This document shows positions 35,738 to 48,233 of a stretch of DNA of 64,000 nt, in pieces; position 1 is the first letter of the stretch; every line of letters starts with the position of its first letter. The notes beneath the pieces are model-generated. The model had not been told where the DNA came from. It worked only from the letters and a program-made list of their open reading frames with translations, and searched no databases. The translations under genes were made by a program, and so were the position numbers. The stretch is taken from positions 625,001 to 689,000 of the forward strand of contig JAULJL010000020.1 of assembly GCA_030761205.1 (NCBI GenBank), read 5' to 3'. Origin of the DNA: Fremontodendron californicum (lineage: Eukaryota; Streptophyta; Magnoliopsida; Malvales; Malvaceae).

Positions 35738-37614
35738 TTGGTTTTGAATCCCTGGCGGTTAATTCCTGTTAACTCGAACGGTGGGTGACTGTTCGCTCAT
35801 CTTGAACCTCCCTTTTCACATATCAAAAGGTTACGTCTCTCCATGCTCGCGTTTGTTGGGGTTTTAATATAACGGAATGAGGAATTGGATGAAGAAGCTA
35901 ATCACACTAATAGCTAATTAGCAAATTTGGCAGATTTTCTTTATATGTAAAACACCGATGTGGTTTCCATATATTTGGTTGGCTAAGGACGGGGAACGTG
36001 AAATTGGACAGCAAAGTGGTGTATGAAAATCCAGGCAGGCAGAAATAGAAAAATCTTGCTCAACTTTCCTTGTAAATAAGCAAGTATAAGTGATGGAGAT
36101 TTGGTGCTAAGCTCTTTGCTGTAGTTGTCCAAAGAAAGTAAAGTAAAAACTCGATCATGCGATTTCACACTTCACAGCCTCCTTATAGCTTGTATATATA
36201 TATAGATATATGATGAAGATGCATTAATGGGCATGCATGGTGCAAGTTTCACAAGCAAACACATGTTTAAGTATTAGTCCCACATATATACTCATTTGTT
36301 TAAGAATGTTCATATATATATATATTGATGCTATGATTTTACTGTATTTACTTCCTTTCCTTATATCAAATTTATATATCTTAAATTTCAAAAGACTTAG
36401 TTATACATGTTTGAATATAAATTAAATGGGTAAATTTCATCCATGATCTTTAATTTTTTAATTTGATTTGATTTTAATTCTTATTTTTTGAATTGTTTCC
36501 ATTTGAATTTGTAACCTTTTAATTAAAATGGTTTTATTTTGATTCTATGTTCATGTTGTAGCTTACGTACGTTCACGTGAACATTCACTTAACACGTAAT
36601 AATAACAATTTTCTCAATTATTAATAAAAATATTATAAAAAGATCAAAATGAAAATACTAAAAAAGTTATAAGAACTAAAGTAAAAAGTTAAAGAAGTAT
36701 ATATGAATGGAATTTACCCTAAATTAATTTATATAATTTTCTTAGCCTAACTTTTTCTGATGATTTAAGGCGTTGATTTCTTTATAGTATGAGTAATGTT
36801 TTTTTCTTTTCTTTTCTTATTTCTACATTCATTGAGCAATAGTTATCTCGACTGAAAATTAAAGAATCAAACTAAATGGCAAATACAGTTTTCTAAACTA
36901 TTGAAACCAAATAAAAACATACAACTAGGATTATCTTCAAATTATATAGAGTGAATTTGAATTTGAAGTACTTTATAAATTTAAAATCTTAACTAATTTG
37001 TGCATGCACAATTTATATAGCAAATAAAAATTAAATTCACTTTTTGCAATTCAAAAGGTTTATTTGGCGAGGAGGTCAAGAACGATATTGTGTTAAATGG
37101 ACAACAGAGAGAAAGCAAATCATAAATAATATATAATATATAGTAAGATCTCGCTCGACCTTTAGAGGAGATAGTAGAAAGATAAATTCAATATAAGTTG
37201 TCCAAATTTGACTAATCCTAACTAAGTAACTCTCAATTAATCCACACCACAAATTGTAGCTTTAATATTCATCCACTAATATTTCTTTTTTCTCTATGTG
37301 TGTGATATACTTCTAAAACGTTAATAAATAAAGTACAAATATAAAAAATAAAAAAATAAAAATCTTAAATGAAATTAAATTAGTAGCCATAGGCCCAGCA
37401 AAAGCAGGGCTAGAACAGGATTACTAATAGTAGAAGATTAGTTTCCCAGCCGAGTCCATGGGCCTTAGCCCAAATACGATTCTCAAATCAATTTACTAGT
37501 GTACTACCCAAAAATGGCAACGAGAAACAAGTTGAGAACCCTTCTTAACCGGCTTCTTCAAGAATCAGAGCAGAGCAGGAACATTACATATAACATGACA
37601 TAACTGAGATATCC
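35738..37614. other. Intergenic region between C2H2 and poly(A) polymerase-like genes
   Basis: Divergent promoter region for the two flanking genes. It contains a 293-bp MITE (listed separately) and otherwise AT-rich, featureless DNA. Confidence 0.5.
36418..36728. mobile_element. MITE, about 293 bp, with GGGTAAATT termini
   Basis: The ends GGGTAAATTTCATCCATGAT (from 36428) and the complement of the right end, GGGTAAATTCCATTCATATA (to 36719), form terminal inverted repeats. These continue imperfectly inward. Flanking 9-mers TAAATTAAA (36418-36426) and TAAATTAAT (36720-36728) match in eight of nine bases, suggesting a Mutator-like target duplication. The centre holds palindromes ACGTACGT and TTCACGTGAA. 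It encodes no protein. Confidence 0.7.
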
Positions 37615-40600
37615 ATGGCGATTTTTATGAGAACCAAAGATTTCCTCTCCTCTCGTCTCAAATCCTTAATTCGCTTTCAGGTCTGTCCATGATTTTGCTT
37701 TTGTTTTCGTCTTTGGTTTTATTTTTGTTTGAGGCAATTCGTCGAATATCTTTTCAACAAAACTGAGTCTTACTTGCTATTTATTTTTGGCTTAGAGATG
37801 CAACCACACATTCGGTGAAAGAGGTTTGCAAGCTGAATTATATTCTGAAATGGCTCCAGCGCCTAATCCTGCTCTTCATCCAAGTATCACTCTTTATCTA
37901 ATTTAACCTTCTCTTCTGCATTTTTTTAATCATTCTCTGGGAATTCAACCCTAGATTCTTATTATAATGATGTAGTTGACACGTCAAAATGGAAGAAGAT
38001 TCAAGCAAGCAAGGTGGGGATATCAAGTTCTATGATTTCGTATCCATCCTGGATTGTATTGAAGACTCTTCATAAAGGAGGTAATCATCTTTTACTATTA
38101 CCCATTTGTTTTTTTTTTTTTTGTTGGTTTTATTAACAAATTTACCTTTTTTTTAACCTGTTTCCTATTTCCAAAGCCTCGTTAATGTAGGTACTTTAAG
38201 CTCTAAAATGCAAGTGGGTCTTTCAACTAAGTTTGTTTTGCTCCTCTAGTTTACTCATTTGGTCACATTTTTGTATCAAAAACAATGCTACTTGATTTTG
38301 CTCAATAGTTTTCTTGTCTTACATATTTCAGGTTTTGAGGCCTACTTAGTTGGCGGCTGTGTTAGAGATTTACTACTAAAACGAATACCTAAAGATTTTG
38401 ATGTGATTACCTCTGCAAATCTCAAACAGGTTTGGTCACAATTTTTTTTTGGTTTTCTTCTCATTCCCCTTTCTTTAGCCAGAATTTATAGGAGAATGTG
38501 GTTTGATATACAATGTTTTCTATTGCTTTTGTAATATCTTGCTACAGATCAAAAGGAAGTTTCATCGCGCTGAGATTATTGGACGAAGATTTCCAATATG
38601 CACGGTGCATATACAAGGTTCTATAATTGAGGTCATTTTCTTGGTTTATTACTATGGGAAACTTTTTATATTATTTCTTCTGGATTACAACTGCTTCAAT
38701 AGTGGGAAGTTTCTTAATATGCAATATTGAATGTTCTAACAGGTATCAAGTTTTGAGACAGTTGCAAAACATGATAAAGTCAAAGAAAAAGCTTTATCAT
38801 CTTTAATCCCAAACAGATGTGATGAAAAAGACGTAATCCGCTGGAGAAATAGCAGGAATCGGGATTTCACTATTAACAGGTATTAGTTCTCATTCATATT
38901 TATTTTTCATGTTTATTCCATGAAAATAGTTATTATAATCCATATATTAGCTTGTGAAGACCCCAGTCCCCCATCTTTCTCCATGATTAAGCATTTAAGC
39001 TTGAGTTTGATGCCATCTAGTTCATAAGGATTTTGTTTGAATTGTGGATGCAGCTTATTTTTTGACCCTTTTACGTGTAATATCTATGATTACAATGATG
39101 GAATGTCAGACCTGAAGTCATTAAAGGTGATTGTCCACCTTTGCTAATAACAATTTTATGTGTTTCGTAACCTGAACTAATATTTACCCTACTCTTCTGT
39201 TTGGTTACATTGACTCAGCTACGGACGTTAATCCCTGCTCATGTGTCATTTCAAGAGGACTGTGGTAGGTGATTTTAGCTTTTTTGAGTGCAAGCTCTTA
39301 TAAGATATTTGGATGGAATGACTGCTACATTATGAGACACTAGTGGAAAATTACTGCATTTTTTTCTTACCCAGCAAGAATTCTCCGGGGCTTAAGAATT
39401 GCGGCTCGTCTACGCTTGTCATTTTCGAAGGATACTGAGAGTGCAATGCACGATCTTTCAGCCTCCATTGGGGGATTAGATAAGGTACTTTAGAAACATT
39501 AGTTGAGACTTTCCTGCTGCCCAGATAATCTCTCTTCTCTCACTCACTCACTCAATCTCTCTCTCCCTCTCTCCATTTTTCCTTTGTGACTCTGTGAGTC
39601 TTTTCTTGCCCCCCTTTCTTGTACCGTTCAGATTTGCTCTTGCTAAACCACAACTAGGCGCAAAGAACCAACCATACTGTGGCTAATTTACAACCCTTTG
39701 CCTTTGGATCCTTTTCTTTTTTGGTGTAAAATTAAGGCGATATTATCTATATTTTACATGATACTTACCATCATAATGTTCTTCATTTATCCAGTTCAGA
39801 TTAATGTTGGAACTGAACTACATGCTGTCTTATGGAGCTGCTGTGCCGTCCATCTGCTTGCTCCAGAGATTTAACCTGCTGAATATTTTACTTCCGTTTC
39901 AGGTTCACACATTTTAGCTTCTGATTATACGTAATTTAATTTATTGAATTTAGTCATCAGAGAGGTTATCTGAGACTTATTTGCTTCGCAGGCAGCGTAC
40001 ATTAATCAGCAGAGATCTGCCAAGAATTCCATGATGCTGATGGTGAGCTTGGTTTCATAGAAAGAGCAAGTTGTTTTCTGTATTTCTAACATTGTTGATA
40101 AAGAACTCCTTATTTGTAGCATGGAGGGATTTATGAAAATTTTGGTAGCTATGCAATTCAAGTTGACTTTAACAAGCCTGTTTACCTACTTTTGGGACAA
40201 TATTACTCAATGTTAAAAGTATTTGGAATTCAAAGTTATTTGGAGATATTGGTGCACTGTCTTGATAGTCTGACTAAGTGTATACTGATATTTGTCTCGA
40301 AATATATGGTTTATCTTATAGAAAGATCAATCTGAATGCTTTTTGAGTTCTGCTAACAATTTGATAATTATTTGTTATCTGCAAAATAAAATAATTATTA
40401 TGTTTAGCTGGTTTGGTATGCTTAACATGAAAATTTTTATATAGTTTTGACATAATTTTGGGAAAATTTTCAAAGTGTTATTCCAGTCAATATGGCACTT
40501 TCAAAAAAGTGAGATACTTTCCACTGGCTTGCATGCCTATGAACTTTCATAAGGTCTTTCAAACGCAAGAATTTTGGCTTTGATGGTTTGACTTCCTGAA

Positions 40601-42468
40601 CTTTGTCTTTTGTCTTTTTGGCAGAAATTATTCTTCAATTTGGATAAGTTGCTTTCTTGTGATCATCCTGCCGATAGCAATCTATGGTGAGCTACCTTTC
40701 TCTTTTTTTTTTTTTTTCTTTCTTCTCAAGCATATAATATCATAAGACTTCATCTTTATTGTTATCATTATCAACAAAAACTTGGCTATTGTAAAGAGCA
40801 GTTAGACTTTCTTTTATATTACTAGAAAGTTAGGCAATTCTTTGTTTAAACCTGTCTGCAGATTGGGTTGAAAATATTATTGCTGAGAAGAATGAGCATA
40901 AATGTCTGTGGAAATATTTTTGTACTGCATATGATGGTTAACATTAAAAAAAGGGTGGAAATTATCATAATATGTAAATCCAAGGAATTGGTGGATGGTA
41001 TCAAGTGGATTTACATGTTATTATTTATTTCAGTATTTGAGATGTGCTTACTGATCACTTTTTTCTGCATAGAACAGGGTTGGATTATTGATGTTTCACC
41101 TGGCATTGGTAAACAACCCTCAAGATGCTCTTGTTGTCTGGACATTTGCTTCTGTTCTATATCATGGAAAGTGGAAGGAAGGTGTTGAATTTGCAAGAGA
41201 ACATACTAAAGTGGAAGTTAAATTTGTACCTGAAATCTCAGGGTTTTCAGAAACTAAATCAGATGAAGACCTTGCCAAAGAAGTTGCTCAGTTTGCATCT
41301 CTGGTGCAAGATTCTGTATGGACCTTAACAGATACAAGCAATCTATTTGAATCAATGTCCAGATATCCATTGTCTCCATGCTCTGGTTTGGTAAGTGCCT
41401 TTAAAATGACATCTACTTCATTGAATTTTTAGCATTTCTTATCAGAGAGACGTGGTTCTTGTTTTCCATACCTGAGGAGCCTACTTCATGCCTTGATTTG
41501 CTTGCGAATGGACTGTTTTGGTTTCTTCCCAAAATATTGGCATTGTTCTGGTACATGTACGTATTTGTATATGTATCTTTTTTTTTAGTAAATTAGATTT
41601 TTTTTTTCTTTTCTTTTTCCAGGTATTTGTACCGAAGAGCACTGCAAAATATACTGCTAAAATTTTTGAGTTGATGATAGAGGATATTAAATCTTTCATA
41701 AACGGAAGAGGGAGAGAGAGTCCCGAGATTAACTACCACTTGCTTGGGAAAGGGGATCCATGTGAGACAAGATATGTGCTTGGCAAAATTATTTTAGAAA
41801 CAATGAAGGCTGGTCCCCTTGGAGATGCAACAGAGATAGCAAATGGTGAGAAAGACCTCCTCCTGCAACCAAAGGCAATTGAGGAAATTGTGGCAAATAA
41901 TCAACTTCCAGTGAAGAAGGATAAAAAACGTGCCCCATCATTATTGAATCCTGAGGGCAAGCAAGGGATGGCGAAGAAGCAAAAATTGGTTGACGGGAAC
42001 CAGAATCCTTCTGAGCTATATACTGCTGCTATAAAGAAGCAAGAAGTGGTTGCGAAAGAGGAGTTCAATGACTTGGCTAAGAAGCAGCAGAAGTTAGTCA
42101 AGACATGCAAATTATCTGAACGTGAGATAAACTTGATGCAAGGAAACATAGCGGAGAAGGAAATAGGTCATTTACTGAACGAGGAAAGGACAGTGGTACA
42201 GGAAGAGAAAAGCAAGAATGATAAGAAAAAGAAGGCTAAGAAGCATATGAAGGTAGTAGAGAAGTTGAAACACCATATTTCACCACATGCAGTAAGTAAG
42301 AAGCAAGAAAGGGTAGTTAGCAAGTTTAATTTGGGGCAGGATGAGATGGATAATTGGGAAAAGGTGTTAGGGAAGGAAGAGTTGAAGGAAAAAACTGAAA
42401 AGCATAAAGGTGTAGCAGCAGGAAAGGAGAGAAGCGGTAGAAGTTCACTTTCTAGTCTGTTCAAGTGA
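37615..42468 (+). CDS. Class II poly(A) polymerase / tRNA nucleotidyltransferase-like protein
   Basis: Fourteen exons (37615-37680, 37796-37883, 37976-38080, 38332-38429, 38548-38631, 38743-38879, 39054-39126, 39219-39264, 39375-39484, 39795-39902, 39992-40042, 40625-40686, 41078-41390, 41623-42468) join to 728 residues. The nucleotidyltransferase head shows AYLVGGCVRDLLLKR then the metal-binding DFDV pair (Asp108, Asp110), RRFPICTVH, RWRNSRNRDFTIN and RILRGLRIAARL. These are the order of motifs of bacterial pcnB-type poly(A) polymerases and CCA-adding enzymes. The N-terminus (MAIFMRTKDFLSSRLKSLIR) is basic and amphipathic and could be a mitochondrial or plastid presequence. The last exon encodes a highly charged tail with recurring KKQ blocks (AKKQKLV, IKKQEVV, AKKQQKLVK, SKKQERVVS). 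Whether it adds A tails or CCA cannot be told by eye; plants have a separate canonical CCA enzyme, so polyadenylation is more likely. Confidence 0.9.
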
Positions 42469-42580
42469 TCACTTCATTATTTTGCATGCTACAGTTTTTG
42501 GAACAGCACAAGTTGTGTACCAAAGTTGTGTGATAAAATGATAAGAGGTAGACTAAGCATTTTCGTAATTTAATGTTGTA

Positions 42581-42600
42581 GGGTAGGGTAGGGTAGGGTA
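42581..42600 (+). repeat. (GGGTA)4: G-quadruplex motif downstream of the poly(A) polymerase-like gene
   Basis: Four GGG runs separated by TA loops lie 113 bases after the stop codon, on the coding strand. They therefore probably fall in the 3' untranslated region. This satisfies the strict G3-N1-7 quadruplex rule. Confidence 0.85.
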
Positions 42601-43254
42601 AAGGAGGGTATTGCCATTTTCTTAACAAAAATTTTGACAGTTGAATGGATTGATACTTGATATGCTTATTGTTGAACCAGTATTACATTTTGTTGCGGAA
42701 ATAAAGAGTTGTTTTCAGCATGCTCTGTTTGTTTTGATGATGAATATTGCTCAATCCAAACTGTTGGTCTCAGACTCAGTGAATAATTGTTATATATATA
42801 ATCCATATAATATATATTTCCTTTTAGAAGCTTCATTTTTTTTACTAGATCTTCCTAATCAATCATTCGCATCTATTCAAAATGATTTTATTTTTCTTTA
42901 GAGATTTAAAGTTGATTTTATTTATGATCATTGCACACACACACACACTAAAACCATCCGATTAAAAGATCAATGCGACTGATACTGTGACACACAGTGA
43001 AAGAGACAGTCAAAATACTATACTATTTTTATGACCCTTCCCATTTCCGTTTAATTTGCTTTATTAGCAAGAAAAAAAAAAAAAAAAAAACAAAAGTAAA
43101 TTAGAGAATTGAGTTGTTCAGTTAAATCCGAAACGACGACGTTGGGTTGGTCCACTTCTCACCAACCCTGAAAGCAAATAGGTAACAGCCGCAGACCATT
43201 CCATTTCCCTTCCCTTCCCTTCCCTTGGAACCATTACAAATATCAATTACTTTC
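42601..43254. other. Intergenic region before PSAT
   Basis: AT-rich with short TA, CA and A18 runs. (CCCTT)n repeats sit at about 43204-43225 just before the PSAT TATA box. No gene is seen. Confidence 0.5.
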
Positions 43255-43262
43255 TTTATAAA
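43255..43262 (+). promoter_or_regulatory. TATA box of PSAT
   Basis: TTTATAAA lies 80 bases before the start codon, in a pyrimidine-rich promoter. Confidence 0.6.
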
Positions 43263-43341
43263 CTCTCTCACTTGCTTTCAGATCTTCCCACCAAACCCCC
43301 CAAAAGAAAAACATTTTGCTTCCTATCTGAAATCTACAGCC

Positions 43342-44625
43342 ATGGCAGCAACAGCCTTAACCACCCCTCATTCCCTTCTCCTCCAAAAGAACCCTCAAAA
43401 TCATGCCTTTCTCAAACCCAACTCCAACTCCAACACCTTCACTCTCACCTATCAATCCTCTGCCAAACCCTTATCCATCTCTTGTTCAACAACTACCCCC
43501 ATCCAAGATCGCCCCTCCCTCCAATCCCAACCTCAAGATCGGGTCTTTAACTTCGCCGCTGGACCCGCCGTCTTACCTGAGAACGTCCTCCTCAAGGCCC
43601 AATCCGAGCTTTACAACTGGCACGGATCTGGCATGAGCGTTATGGAAATGAGCCACCGCGGCAAAGATTTCCGTTCTATTATTGAAAAAGCCGAGGCTGA
43701 TCTCCGTGCCCTTCTCAACATCTCTGAAGACTACGCCGTTTTATTCCTCCAAGGTGGGGCCACCACCCAGTTCGCTGCTGTCCCTTTGAATCTCTGTCGG
43801 CCAGATGACACCGTTGATTATCTGGTTACTGGCTCATGGGGAGACAAGGCTTTCAAGGAAGCTCAGAAATATTGCAAGCCTAAAGTCATTTGGAATGGAA
43901 AACCAGAGAAATACGTCAGGGTCCCCTCATTTGATGGTTTAGAACAAAGCCCAAATGCCAAGTATTTACATATATGCGCTAATGAGACTATTTATGGGGT
44001 TGAGTTCAAGGACTATCCAGTGGCCAGCAATCCAAATGGGGTTCTTGTCGCTGATATGTCTTCCAATTTTTGTTCCAAACCTGTTGATGTAACCAAGTTT
44101 GGGTTGATTTATGCTGGTGCGCAGAAGAATGTGGGGCCATCAGGGGTTTGCATCGTGATCGTCAGGAAGGATCTTATAGGAAATGCACAAGAGATTGCCC
44201 CAGTGATGCTTGATTACAAGATCCACGCTGAGAACAACTCTTTGTATAATACGCCTCCTTGTTTTGGGATTTATATGTGTGGGTTGGTGTTTGAAGATCT
44301 TTTGAAGCAGGGAGGACTGGAGGAGGTTGAGAAGAAGAATAAAAAGAAAGCTGGTATATTGTACGATGCCATTGATGAAAGCAAAGGATTCTACAGGTGT
44401 CCTGTTGAGAAATCAGTAAGGTCGCTGATGAATGTGCCATTTACATTGGAGAAGTCAGAGTTGGAGGCTGAGTTTTTGAAGGAAGCCGATAAGGAGAAGA
44501 TGGTGCAGCTCAAGGGACATAGGTCGGTGGGAGGCATGCGAGCTTCTATTTATAATGCTATGCCTTTGGCTGGAGTTGACAAGTTGGTTGCTTTCATGAA
44601 GGATTTCCAGGCAAGGCATGATTGA
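43342..44625 (+). CDS. PSAT: Phosphoserine aminotransferase, chloroplastic
   Basis: Intronless gene of 427 residues. Residues 1 to about 65 are Ser/Thr/Pro/Asn-rich and lack acidic residues, as in a chloroplast transit peptide. The mature enzyme begins near RVFNFAAGPAVLPENVL. It contains GSGMSVMEMSHRGKDF, FLQGGATTQF and the pyridoxal-phosphate lysine in GLIYAGAQKNVGPSG, and ends with GHRSVGGMRASIYNAMPLAG. It converts 3-phosphohydroxypyruvate and glutamate to phosphoserine in the plastid phosphorylated serine pathway. The ATG at 43342 is the first in the frame after the TATA box; upstream in-frame sequence has no ATG. Length matches plant PSAT (about 430). Confidence 0.97.
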   Translation: MAATALTTPHSLLLQKNPQNHAFLKPNSNSNTFTLTYQSSAKPLSISCSTTTPIQDRPSLQSQPQDRVFNFAAGPAVLPENVLLKAQSELYNWHGSGMSVMEMSHRGKDFRSIIEKAEADLRALLNISEDYAVLFLQGGATTQFAAVPLNLCRPDDTVDYLVTGSWGDKAFKEAQKYCKPKVIWNGKPEKYVRVPSFDGLEQSPNAKYLHICANETIYGVEFKDYPVASNPNGVLVADMSSNFCSKPVDVTKFGLIYAGAQKNVGPSGVCIVIVRKDLIGNAQEIAPVMLDYKIHAENNSLYNTPPCFGIYMCGLVFEDLLKQGGLEEVEKKNKKKAGILYDAIDESKGFYRCPVEKSVRSLMNVPFTLEKSELEAEFLKEADKEKMVQLKGHRSVGGMRASIYNAMPLAGVDKLVAFMKDFQARHD

Positions 44626-45952
44626 TTCATGATTCATGCCTCTTCCTGTATAAGGGCGGTTGTTGATTTTTTTGTTTTTTTTTCTCATGAAGGTGTTTGT
44701 GTTCTCTCTTATCTTATGTTTGCTTTGGTTTTATGTGGGGTAGGTTTTAAGTAGTATTGATGATAAATTGCAAGCTATTTAGCAAGATTTTTGTAATTGA
44801 TTGAAGACATGATTTGCAAGTTTCATCTCCTATTTAGATTCTTAGGCGCATAATGTTAAATAATAATATCTAATAAAGGTGGTTGAATTTTGATGTTTAT
44901 GTTTTCCATTATTAATTGCACCTAGTATAAGTTTCACCATTTTTATGTTGGTAGTAAGTTTTAAGTTCTAACAATCAAATAGTAATAAGAGTATGCAATG
45001 AGAACTAAAACCATTGTTTTTGCCATTAACAAACCTCATTAACTTTCACAGGGCTTTTCTTTCTTGCTTTTCTTCTTTCTTATTTGCAAAGGGGGCAGTT
45101 GAGTCCTAGGTTGGTGAAGCCTAGAACATGGTCTTCGTATGAAGCCATCCTTACATTAACAAACCTCATTAACTTATATAGGGCTTTTCATTTTTTAAAC
45201 AAGATGAGACTTTTTTGGTCCAAAAAAAAGAAGATGAAACTTTACACTAACACCACTAAACCTATTTAATTATATTATATTATATATGTTAAAAATTAAA
45301 AAAGTTCTTGAATTTTTTTTAAAATAATTTTTTATATTTTTATTGTATTCAAATAAATTTTTATCATTTAATTTGTATTTAAATAAGTTAAAATTAAGAG
45401 TTTTTATTTGGATATAAATTAAAAATTAAGAGTTTATTGAAATATAAATTAATATTTAATAATTTATTTAAGTATAATAAAAGTATAAAATGATAAAATT
45501 CAAGATTTTTTATTATTATTTTATTTTATTTTAGCTTATATAATAATTATACTTAGAAATTAAAATAGAATGTCTTAGCACTGAGATTTGACTTTTGTTA
45601 ACCAAACCACTAACAGAAAAATCAATAATAATAATAATAATATTTGATTTTTACACGCGACGTATTGCCAACGCGATTCCACTCTTGTCTTGTCTATTGG
45701 TATTGGATACAACTTGGAAAACAAAAGAAAAGGGAAACATGGTCTTGTCTACATTCGATCGCTACACTATACTACTTACGCATGCATTAATTAATTATTC
45801 TATTTCGGTATTTCTGTATTTCATTTCTATTTTCTTTGACTCTGCCAATTATTCTCTGCTCTTTCAATGGCGTCTTGCTTCGCTTAAATTAAAGGCCCAA
45901 ACAAACGCAATTACCAATACACTCGCCCCCTCCATTCCTAAAACCCCTCCCG
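44626..45952. other. Intergenic region between PSAT and IDH
   Basis: It contains a MITE-like inverted repeat (45296-45515) and a roughly 40-bp direct repeat (copies near 45023 and 45152 sharing CATTAACAAACCTCATTAACT). The IDH promoter lies to the right. No gene is seen. Confidence 0.5.
45296..45515. mobile_element. AT-rich MITE-like inverted repeat
   Basis: The left end AAAAAGTTCTTGAATTTTTT and the complement of the right end (AAAAAATCTTGAATTTTATC) are inverted copies. Homology continues as TATACTTTTATT-like stretches toward the centre. Target duplication is unclear because the flanks are AT-rich. Confidence 0.45.
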
Positions 45953-48233
45953 ATGGCCCGAAGATCCATTCCCATCCTCAAACAACTCTTCACCTCTCCT
46001 TCTTCTAACCTCACACCGACTCGATTCGTCACCTACATGCCCCGGCCAGGCGACGGTGCTCCGCGAGCCGTTACCTTGATCCCGGGTGACGGGATCGGCC
46101 CTCTGGTGACTGGCGCCGTGGAGCAAGTGATGGAGGCGATGCACGCGCCTGTATATTTCGAGCGATACGAGGCTCACGGCGACATGGAGCGCGTGCCTCA
46201 AGAAGTGATCCAGTCGATTAAGAAGAATAAAGTTTGTTTAAAAGGAGGATTGGCTACGCCGATGGGAGGAGGTGTCAGCTCGCTTAATGTCCAGCTAAGA
46301 AGAGAGCTTGATTTGTACGCTTCGCTCGTCAATTGCTTCAATTTGCCTGGCTTGCCTACAAGGCACCAGAATGTTGATATTGTGGTGATTAGAGAGAACA
46401 CCGAAGGCGAGTACTCTGGCCTCGAACACGAGGTCGTCCCTGGAGTCGTCGAGAGCCTCAAGGTACTCCGTTTTAATCCACTCTTTACCGTTATGCTAAT
46501 TTTGAATAAAGTTTAGGATTTTATTATTTTTATTTTTTTATGTGTCTCATACTACTCGATTGCTAGGTGATAACAAAGTTCTGTTCGGAGCGCATTGCAA
46601 AATATGCATTCGAATATGCTTATTTAAACAATAGAAAGAAAGTGACCGCTGTGCATAAAGCCAACATTATGAAGCTTGCTGATGGGTTGTTCTTGGAATC
46701 ATGCCGAGAGGTTGCTACCAAGTATCCAGGGATTAAGTACAATGAAATAATTGTGGACAATTGCTGTATGCAGCTTGTTTCGAAGCCTGAGCAGTTTGAT
46801 GTCATGGTATTCATATCCTTCTGTCTATGCTGTTTATGTCGATTGGAGAATTTCATATGCACTGGTTAAACTTAGATAAATGAGGATTGAGAATTTTGTA
46901 TTCTAGAGAAACAACCTAAAACAAGTGGTGTTAAAAATGATGGAATTAAACACTATGATATGATATGGTATACTACTACACTGCTAGCATATCTATATCA
47001 AGAAAGCCATGTAAATTGAGTCACTTTCTTGGAGATTAGATAGATAATCCTGGTAATGTCAATGAAAGCAGGTTACTTTAATTTTTAAGAGACTCTAGTA
47101 ACTTGGTAGAAAATAGTTGACTATTGTTCAACTCTAGTAACTTGCTTCTCTCTTTATTTATTTGTTTCTTCTTATTATAATTAATGATACTCTAACTGAT
47201 GTTGGCTGGTCTTTTTTTTTCAGGTGACACCCAATCTTTATGGCAATTTAGTTGCAAATACAGCTGCTGGTATTGCTGGGGGCACCGGAGTTATGCCTGG
47301 AGGTACATCCATTGACACACTTCAGTTGATGATCTTTTGTAATGTTTTCTTCTGTTTCTTAATTATTTGGTACCCTAACTTTTTCTGGAATGGGCTACAT
47401 CCATATTGTTGAATCATTGATGAATATATGACAAAAGACAACCCTCAGCACCTTGGTGCTATTGACGAAAAGGAGAAAGTGGTGATTCTGAAATCATTAA
47501 AAATCAAATAATTCGTGCCTATCAATTCTAGTATTTTGTTTGTTTTGTCCTTTCAGCGGGAGTAATGAAAACTGTGTATGCACACACATCTAAAAAGCAA
47601 TAGCAAGTGCTTGTATATTGGCTGTAGGACTAAAATTTGAATAACTTTTTATGCTCATGTTTGTAAACCATGTAATGATGATATGTGTAATTGCCATGAG
47701 AGGAATTTTGAAGCATGTACCCTGTTCTCTGTTTTAGTACTCTTGTTTCCTTTAATAGTTTTAGACACTAACATGTGAGATTACATTGAAAGCCAAGTGA
47801 ATTTTCACTACTCCACTTTATTTAGCTTTGCAAGGTTTAGGTTATAAGATATTGTTGGCAGAAAAGGTGCCACCAGTTGTAGTGTAGTGTTGGAATCTCT
47901 CTGAATCATGTTTGTATGACTAAAATCTTGTTCCATTGTTGGGGTGCTGTTTTTGCAGGCAATGTTGGGGCTGATCATGCTGTTTTTGAGCAAGGGGCTT
48001 CTGCAGGAAATGTGGGCAATGAGAAACTGCTGGAACAGAAGAAAGCAAACCCAGTAGCCCTGCTTCTTTCATCTGCTATGATGTTGAGACATCTGCAGTT
48101 TCCCTCATTTGCCGATCGATTGGAAACTGCTGTGAAACGGGTTATATCAGATGGCAAGTACCGTACAAAGGACCTTGGAGGAACCAGTACCACTCAAGAG
48201 GTCGTTGATGCAGTCATAGCTGCATTAGACTGA
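45953..48233 (+). CDS. IDH: NAD-dependent isocitrate dehydrogenase, regulatory subunit, mitochondrial
   Basis: Four exons (45953-46462, 46567-46806, 47224-47302, 47959-48233) give 367 residues, the exact length of Arabidopsis regulatory IDH subunits. The presequence MARRSIPILKQLFTS is basic and Ser-rich, as for mitochondrial import. The core shows AVTLIPGDGIGP, KGGLATPMGGGVSSLN, RENTEGEYSGLEHEVVPGVV, KVTAVHKANIMKLADGLF and the C-terminal NVGADHAVFEQGASAGN. It works in the tricarboxylic acid cycle as part of a hetero-oligomer with catalytic subunits. The regulatory assignment rests on overall resemblance (for example the leader and HANIMK variant KANIMK) and is less certain than the enzyme identity. 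Confidence 0.94.
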
